In this document: positions 56,519-64,000 of the stretch, piece by piece
Numbering within the stretch: the stretch's first letter is position 1
How the letters are laid out: every line of letters starts with the position of its first letter
Assembly (NCBI RefSeq): GCF_000787575.1
Contig: NW_012236500.1
Coordinates: 259,001-323,000, forward strand
DNA: 64,000 nucleotides
From: Acytostelium subglobosum LB1
Taxonomy: Eukaryota; Evosea; Eumycetozoa; Acytosteliales; Acytosteliaceae
Direction: 5' to 3'
The notes under the pieces: model-generated
Seen by the model: the letters and a program-made list of their open reading frames with translations, nothing else
Databases searched by the model: none
What the model was told of the DNA's origin: nothing
Translations under genes and position numbers: made by a program

Positions 56519-59500
56519 ATGACTGAAGTACAACAACAACAACAGAGTGTTATAACTCCTTGGAGTTGCTCATTCATGACAAGGGATGAGTTCAATCAGC
56601 TGTCACAACAACCTTTACAGATAGTCTCAAGGGCAGAGTTAAAGATCAAACAACTGCTACAACAGTTGGAGACTGTGTCTGCTAAGCAATCAGTTGATTC
56701 TACAAATGCTGGTGAGTACCTTCATTCATTCATTCAATCGATCATTCAATCAATCACTAACACATCACTCATTCAATCAATCAAACAGAACAACTATTCC
56801 AACAACTTGAGACCAACTATATCAACTGTAAAAAGGATTATGATACAATCAATCAAGATAATCAAAGGTTCAGAGATGAGATACAACAACTAAGTATGTG
56901 TTTGATCAATCGGTCCATTGATTGGCCCAGGGATACTAACATTTGAACAGGCCAAAAGAATGCTGAACTATTGGAGGAGTCACATAGGTTTAGACAGATG
57001 TCTATTGAGAAGGAGTCAAGAGCTAATACATTGGGCAAGCTGTATGATGAGTTGCATCAGGAGAAGGTGGGACTGCATAATATCATCGAGAGGAAACAGA
57101 GAGAGTTGGGCGAGGAGACCGACACTGTGAAGAAGTTGACCGAGCGTCTCAACGAGTCGATCCAGTCCAAGACCGAGCAGTCGTCCAAACTACTCACACT
57201 CGAGAACGAGAAGACATCCAACGAGTACCTCATCCGTCGTCTCAAGCAAGAGATCGATGAGCTCAAGACCCAGAACAAGCACATGGACGAAGTCTGTCGC
57301 AAGCACACCCAGTCCTACTACGTCGACCTCAAGGAGCTTGTAAGTTCGACTCGAGGACAGCATGGTGTCGCGGCCGAGGCGGGCAGGGACTAACACTCAC
57401 TCACTCACTCAATGATCAATGATCAATCAGAAATCAAACCTCTCAGAGATGACTAGCAAGGCTGAGCAGCTGGCTGATGAGAACGCCAGAGTGAGGAAGC
57501 AGATGGCGTCACTGCAGGACAGAGAGGACGAGTATGAGAAGACGATTGAGACACATTTGCGCGAGATCAAGGCTATGAAGGATGAGCGCGCACAGAACCT
57601 GGCACAGTTTGAGCAGGAGTTGGAGATGCAGAAGCGTCTGGTCACGCTATACAAGGAGGGCCAGGAGGACGCCACCAAGAAGATCACCACCCTGCAGTCC
57701 CAGATCGACTCACTCAAGGAGGTCGACCGCAAGCTGCGCAAGGAACACGAGGATGCCTACAAGAAGATGGAGGACGCCTACGATTCGCTCGAGGAGAACT
57801 ACCAGCGCGTGTGCAAGGAGTTTGATGAGTACAAGACTAGCAGCGACAATAACAACAACAACGCCGCAACACCCGATCTGTCGCAGATGGACGTGCCCGT
57901 GCTATCGGACCCCACCAAGCGCCGCATCCAAGAGGTCACCAGTCTGGGCAGCCGCGAGGATATGCGTCGCGAGCTGCTCGACATGGTCGTTCGCTACGAC
58001 GACCTTGCCAAGATCACTCTCAATGAGCGCCGTCAGAAGCGCTTCCTACAGGACAACCTGGACCACGTCCTGCGCGAGGTCGAGAAGAAGGCCCCAATCA
58101 TACACGAGAAGAACCGCGAGTTCCAGCGCCTGCTCAAGACTCAGGAGAAGCTGCTCAACACATACCAGGAGCTGCAGTCCGAGAAGGACACCCTCTCCCT
58201 CAAGGTGTCGACCATCACCACCGAGAATGTTAAGCTGAGACAAGAGGCCAACGACCTGCAAAAGCAGGTGCGCAACCTTCTCAAGGAGGCACTGGACAAC
58301 AACAAGAGCGTGGCAGCAGTTCAGGCACAGTCGCCATCGCTCGTTCCCGAGCAGATGAGGCGCTCATCACTCTCGTCGTCGACACTCTCCACATCAGAGA
58401 TCGATCAGATTATACCTGACTCATTGATCACATTCAACACGATCGAGGAGCTGCAGGTCAAGAACCAGGAGCTGCTGCGCAGCGTCAGACGACTCAGCCA
58501 AGAGATGGCCTCGCACAACCAGAATGACAAGAAGCTCGAGATGGCTATCCAGGAGCTCGAGATGCTGCGCTCGTCGCGCGAGCGACAGGCCGAAGCCATC
58601 CAATCGTTGGTCAAGCAGCGCGATCACTACAAGAACCTCTCGCAACAGTCTGGCCTGTACGCCAGCGACAACTCTATCTCATCGCCCGTCAAGACCATGT
58701 CGGCGTCGTCTCTCTTTGGCTCTGGCTCATCGCCATTTGGCAAGCAGTCGACTGGTGGTGCTTCCAAGTCCCCCAACCAGCAACAGCAACAACACATGTC
58801 CGCGTCGTACAACAGCGAGGAGGACAAGAAGGAGATTGATCGCCTGCAGAAATCACTCAGGGAGCTTCAGCACGAGTACGAGCAGTACACCGCCGACCGC
58901 AAGGCCAACGACAGAGACAATATGGCCAAGATCGACAAGCTCAAGGAGGAGAACACCTCGTTCAAGGTGAGCGTGGCGCAGGTGCAGGGTCAAAACAACC
59001 TGCTGGAGGAGCGCACCAAGATGCTGACGAGCACGTACGAGTCCCAGAAGAAGGACGTCGAGTCGTACCGCGAGAAGAACAACGAGTGCATGCAGATCAT
59101 CGTCAAGCACCAAAAGACGCTGGAGGAGAACCGCACAACCATCTCGCATCTGCAAGAACAGACGCGCCTGCTCGAGACCAAGGTAGCCAACTTCAAGAGC
59201 GAGAATGAGATCATCAAGTCGTCGGAGCTGCGTCTCATCGAGAGCAACAAGTGGCTGTCAAACGAGAAGATCAACCTGGAGAACATACTCAACACGATCA
59301 ACTCGATGAACCTCTCCAAGGAGGGCGCCGAGCAGGAGCTGCGTCGCAAGCTGGAGAACGACATCAACTCACAGGAGACCAGCCGTCTCGCGATGAAGAA
59401 GGAGCTCGACGACGAGCGCCAGGCGAACAAGGACAACACCCTCAATCAGAACCATCAGTTGAACGAGATGCGCGAGCGCGTCGAGAAGAAGGAGAAGGAG

Positions 59501-62500
59501 GTGACCGAGCTCAAGGAGAAGGTCCTCAAGTCCAAGATCGTCGATCAGACTCAGCAGCAGAGGATCACATCACTCGAGTCCCAACTCGCCAATGCCGAGG
59601 TGCGATTCAACGCACTGATCGAGAGGAGCCAGCATCAGGCCGCCGGTGCGCCCTCATCATCCAGCAACGCCGCTAGCCAGGAGGCGTCGTCCAACAACGC
59701 CGTGACCAGTCTGGACCTGTCGCTGGCGCGCTCCGAGATCGAGAGTCTCAAGGAGTCGCTCGAGCAGGAGAAGGACAACGTCATCCACTACAAGTCAATC
59801 GCAGTGTCCAGCGAGAGCGACCTGACCAAGCTAAAGGAGGAGAACACCAAGCTGCAGCTGGAGTTTGAGGAGAAGCTGAAGGAGGTCGTGGAGGCCAACG
59901 CCAGCCTGCAGGAGCAGCTCAAGGAACAGTCGGTCAAGATGGAGAAGTACGAGCAGTTCTCGTCCACTCACAAGCAGGACATCGACCTGATCGTCGCACA
60001 ACGCGACAGCCTCACCACACAGAAGGACACTCTTCTTGCGACAATCAACACCTTGCAGGCGGCCCAAGAGCAGGCGGTCAAGGAGGCGTCGATCCAGTCA
60101 GAGATGGCCGAGCGAGCCACCAAGAATTACGAGCGCGAGCTCATGCTACACGCTGAGGACATCAAGATTCTGCCAGCACTGCGCAACGAGCTGCAGGAGG
60201 CCAAGCACATGATCAACTCGCTCACTTCCAAGATGGAGAGCAGCGTTGGCGCGTTCGAGGAGACACAACGCTCGTGGCTCGAGCAAGAGACCCTGCTCAA
60301 GGCACAGATCACCGAGTTTGAGGAGCGTATAAAGGACATGAAGCATCAGAACACGCTGCTCCAATCACAGATCGACACCATCTCGCAGCAGTCTTCCAAG
60401 ATCGAGAGGATGACCGCGTTCATTGGCCAGGCACAGTCGGGCTCGATGGACAATACCGGCATGGACGAGAAGGAGAAGCTCATTGCCAATCTTCGCGAGC
60501 TTACACAGGTTCAGGCGCGCGAGCAAAAGATACTGGAGGTGCGCAACGAGTCGCTCACACAGGAGAACAGCCGTTTGCGCCAGACCACCCAACAGAACCA
60601 GCGCACGATCGAGACTCTCACACAGAAGCTGCAGGAGCAGCAAGACCATCTCAAGAACATTGTGTTTAGCGCACGCAAGCACGAGGAGGTCCTTAAGCAG
60701 CTCGACCAGATGAACCTGTTCCGCGAGAGCAACATCATGCTAAAGGAGGAGACTAACAAGCTGCAGGCTCAGCTCAAGATCGCCCATGCCAGTCACAAGG
60801 AGATGGAGGAGAAGCTGGTACCGCTCGTTCAGCAGACACGTTCATTGGAGCGCGAGAACCAGGTCCTCACCGGCGAGATTGAGGCACAGCGCATTGAGAT
60901 TAGCAACTGGTCGACCAAGGTTGAGAAGCTGCTTCACAAGTATCAGAGCATCGACCCAGAGGTTCATCAGACACTGGTGGTCCAGCATGAGACACTCACC
61001 AAGGAGAACCAGAGCCACATCGAGCAGCTCGAGGAGGTGAAGAAGCATGCCAAGCACTGGAAGGATGAGGCCAAGAAGGCGCAGCTGGTCATCCAAACAC
61101 AGAAGCACGAGAAGACCGATCTGGAGACGGCCAAGAAGACGTTGGAGGACTCCCTAAGCCAGCAGAGACTGCAACTCGAAGCCGCCCAGCAGACGCACGG
61201 CTCAGCCAACGAGACGTACGAGAAGAAGATTGAGGACCACAAGAAGAAGCAACAGAACCTTCTCAAGATGGTCAAGGAGTCAAAGGAGAAGAATGAGACG
61301 CTCACCAAGACACTGAGCGAGAAGGAGAAGTTGCTGAAGGAGGCCACCGATGCCAATGATATGATGAAGTCCAAGATGAAGGTGTATGAGATGCGCTCAA
61401 AGGCACCTGCCACAGCACAACCGGTATCGGCGCCTACATCCCCGTTGCCCACTCCAGAGAAGCAAGCGGCCGCGCCTGTGCCACCATCGACACCTGTGGC
61501 TGCACCAGCACTTCAGGGTGCTGTCGACTCTCAGCAGTCACCACAACAGCCACCAATCAGACGCCAGTTTAAGAAGCAGGCTGCCCCTGCAATGTCCACA
61601 TTCTTGAACAAGGTAGCCCCCTCAATATTCGCAGCGGCCTCAACACCAGCAACACCCGCGCCATTGGCAGCAACACCTACACCTGCACCAGCAACACCTA
61701 CACCAACACCATCCATTTTCTCCCCAACTCTATCGACAGCCTCGACCACTCCAGCACCTGCCATACCAGCTGTCTTTGTTCCAACACCATCCACAGTTCC
61801 AGCCACATCCATCACAAGCACAGCCACAACACAGATTGACTCGCCCGTCATGGCTACAGGTGGTGAGCAGCAAGCTGCTTTAGAAATGGACTCCACAAAG
61901 ACTCAACAACAGCAACAACAACTTATTGTTGCCCCAACTTCAGAGACGGATCAGCATACTCTATCTCCACCACACACACCAATCAATGATCAATCGATGA
62001 TTGATTCGCCATCACAGACAGAGGAACATATGTCCGAGTCAAAGGAGGACGAGGAGGGCAAGGACATGGGAGACGAGACCGGCGTCGACTCATCCTTTGA
62101 CACAGAGGTGCAGACGACGCACGCTGTGAAGAAACAGAGACTCGATGTACACGACTCCCAGAACACATACTCTGACGATGAGGGTGGCATTGAGGAGGAG
62201 GAGAACATGGACGTTCCAAACGAGGTCATGGAGGACGAGGATGGAATTGTGCATGAGGAAGACATCACTTCATCGACAGACCTGACTACCAGCTCATCAT
62301 CCAACGCTGATATTCCTGCACAATCAGAGACCACAACTACCACCACAACTACAACAACTTCATCATCATCATCTTCATCATTAGCAATGGCGCAAACACC
62401 ATCAACACCATCAGCAGTACAACAACAACAACAACAAACTACAGATACACCATCGTCTACAGGCAAGAGAAAGCTCAATAGGAATACGATTGCCGGAGTA

Positions 62501-62674
62501 GTTCCAGCAATGCCCCAGTTTGTCAATATTACCAAGCAGCCACGCAAGAGCATCAAGAGCAATGCTGCGGCTACACCAGGCGCAGCGGCAACACCCGAAT
62601 CGACACCAGGTGCCTCGCAGCCAGACACTCCAGCTGCACTGACAGACAATGCTACGACACCCGGCGGACAATAA
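56519..62674 (+). CDS. tpr: TPR/Mlp nuclear basket coiled-coil protein
   Basis: Four exons: 56519-56711, 56789-56893, 56951-57339 and 57431-62674; 1976 residues (human TPR about 2360, yeast Mlp1 about 1875). After a short Gln-rich start there is nearly continuous coiled coil to about residue 1520, with heptad Leu/Glu/Lys and repeated EKxL, QxQI and LExxL patterns. The C-terminal 450 residues are non-coiled, acidic and Thr/Pro/Gln/Ser-rich, ending with a basic patch (GKRKLNRNTIAGV, KQPRKSIKS) that may hold a nuclear signal. This layout of long coil plus acidic tail is that of TPR/Mlp/Megator/NUA, the nuclear-basket protein that organises mRNA export and chromatin at pores. I infer TPR from architecture and length rather than a single motif. 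Confidence 0.87.
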
Positions 62675-62959
62675 AATAAAAAAGTGTGTGTGGGCCTCCA
62701 CGTGGTCCCCTTTGGACCTTGGCCCCAAAATCTATTCACGATCGTGATCAACACTTTGTGGGGAGCTGTTTGAATATGTGTTGGGTGTTGATCGTATTTG
62801 TAGAGGCACGTGGCCCTCAATGTCATTCAATCAATCATTCAATCTCATTGCTTATATCTTTGGTTGTACATTGTTATACATACATAATCAAACATATAAA
62901 TATATATTATAGGACAGGATAGGATAGGATAGGATAGGATAGGATAGGATAGGATAGGA
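62675..62959. other. Intergenic region between tpr and the cyclin
   Basis: 285 bp of AT-rich spacer with CAATCAATC near 62826-62840. It ends in the AGGAT repeat listed separately. No gene seen. Confidence 0.4.
62916..62958 (+). repeat. (AGGAT)n microsatellite abutting the cyclin start codon
   Basis: Eight exact AGGAT units plus AGGA end one base before ATG at 62960, so the repeat lies in the 5' leader. It is purine-rich and strand-asymmetric. Confidence 0.9.
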
Positions 62960-64000
62960 ATGGGGACAACAACCACAGTGATTCAGAGGATAAGACGAAT
63001 AGTGGCAGACGAATGCGAACCTGGACTGTGGGACAAGATGGATCGAGACGCCAACGAATGTCCAATAGCATATATATTCAATTATTTGTTGACACAGATG
63101 ACGGACGAGGGCGATAGAGACCTGATGGACGACACACCCTTGACAGGTGTATTCTACAATCCCCAAGGCATAAGACCAGCCATCAGCGTAGTCGACTATC
63201 TCAAACGTTTAGTTCAATATCTAGGTTGTAGCAAGAGCTGCTTCATCATTGCCCTAGTGTATCTCGATCGTTTGATCGTCGAGAAGAATTACATATTGAA
63301 CTCACTCAATGTACATAGAATCATATTTGGATGGTATGTTTATTAATCGAGGATTGGCGGCAAATGACGGAAACACGGAAACACGGAAACACAAACAGCC
63401 ACGCGGAAACACGGAAACACATTTTAGCTAACATGTTACCAACACTCAGCATACTTATATCAATCAAGTTTTGTGATGACTACTACTATCCGCACGATGT
63501 GTATAGTGTAGTTGGAGGATTAACTTTAGAAGAAGTGAATGGAATAGAGCGAAGATTGTTGGAAGACTTACAGTTTGATTTGTGTGTACATGAGGATGTG
63601 TTTACGCAATATCTCATTATGGATTTGAAGGGCTATCTGATGTCTGACATAATGAATCAGCAGGAGGAGCCAGAGGAGTCGGACGGCGAATCGGATTGCG
63701 AGTCAGATTCATCCAACGAGAGCAAACATGCAGCTGGCACAGTCGACGATCATACCAGCAGCAGTGTCGTGCCACAGGTCAATTTGCCACAACTGTCGCC
63801 ACTTCCACAACAGGCCATCCCTCACACGTCAATGTCCAAGTCGTCGGCCACGCTTGACATCCCACCGCGTCCATTCAACAGGACCAAATCAAGGACACTA
63901 TCAAACTCATTCGACATGGATACCATACTCAAGAAGAAGTTCCCTCAGCCTCTGTACATATCTCCACAACTCAAAGACCGGTATCGAAGGAACAGTTACA
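62960..64000 (+). CDS. Pho80/cyclin-P-type cyclin, 3' end beyond window
   Basis: Exons 62960-63333 and 63450 onward; the frame is open to base 64000, so the gene is truncated here (at least 307 residues). The cyclin fold is CSKSCFIIALVYLDRLI followed by LNSLNVHRIIFG|CILISIKFCDD, where the join at 63333/63450 completes the conserved F-G-x-x-L-I-S-I-K-F motif, then LTLEEVNGIERRLLEDLQFDL. This is the pattern of Pho80-like and plant U/P-type cyclins, which activate Pho85-type CDKs in phosphate or nutrient control. The C-terminal part is Ser/Glu/Pro-rich and disordered. The intron (63334-63449) carries a GGAAACAC minisatellite. Confidence 0.86.
63367..63420. repeat. ACGGAAAC minisatellite in the cyclin intron
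   Basis: About five near-identical ACGGAAAC units, interrupted once by ACAAACAGCCACG, just 5' of the branch-like GCTAACATG. Confidence 0.85.

Noticed and set aside
61990-62826. 278-aa minus-strand ORF
   Set aside because: Antisense to the acidic, Thr/Ser-rich tail of TPR. Its composition (Ser and Val runs) mirrors that tail.

Overview
The window is a nuclear segment of a dictyostelid social amoeba. The evidence is the gene content: FNIP-repeat protein, HssA/B-type small Gly/Cys proteins, a Wariai-type homeobox-ankyrin protein, NoxC-like oxidase and a GH7 cellobiohydrolase. Further support comes from AT-rich intergenic DNA full of ATTC/GATT tetranucleotide repeats, Gln/Asn/Ser/Thr homopolymers in proteins, and short introns (about 55-120 nt). 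Coding DNA uses many G/C-ending codons, so it is less AT-biased than Dictyostelium discoideum. A species from another dictyostelid group (Heterostelium, Cavenderia, Tieghemostelium or similar) fits better, but the species cannot be fixed from sequence alone.

Layout. 0-3.2 kb: 3' part of an FNIP-repeat gene, then two divergent HssA/B-like genes forming a 1.8-kb inverted repeat. 3.6-9.8 kb: RRM protein (Vip1/BPA1 type), Wee1 kinase (minus), an F-box/LRR-like protein and an unrecognised helical protein (minus). 10.5-14.6 kb: an eight-exon class C GPCR-like receptor whose ectodomain is made of GGA/FxxN (PMP-type) beta-helix repeats. 14.9-19.7 kb: a RhoGAP and a DH-PH-PH RhoGEF, tail to tail. 21.3-26.2 kb: EF-hand NADPH oxidase (noxC) and a Nudix hydrolase. 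26.3-30.0 kb: ankyrin plus double-BTB protein (minus). 31.6-36.1 kb: small secreted Cys protein, PCNA and a carboxypeptidase Q-like M28 peptidase. 36.8-41.4 kb: CPA2 cation/H+ antiporter and GH7 cellobiohydrolase (minus). 42.8-49.0 kb: tRNA-Pro(UGG), CPSF160, an unresolved small gene and a DUF971 protein. 50.3-53.8 kb: Wariai homologue and a CHIC/Erf4-like membrane protein. 53.9-64 kb: Nup62 and TPR/Mlp, head to head across 306 bp, then the 5' part of a Pho80-type cyclin that runs off the window.

Exon models were built by hand. For each multi-exon gene I required GT-AG borders, a continuous frame across the junction and, where the family is known, restoration of a conserved motif. Most introns have GTATGT or GTAAGT donors and many carry a CTAAC element 15-45 nt before the acceptor. 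The genes do not form an operon-like pathway. The functional pairings visible are Nup62/TPR (two nuclear pore proteins on one short divergent promoter) and RhoGAP/RhoGEF (opposing GTPase regulators, convergent).
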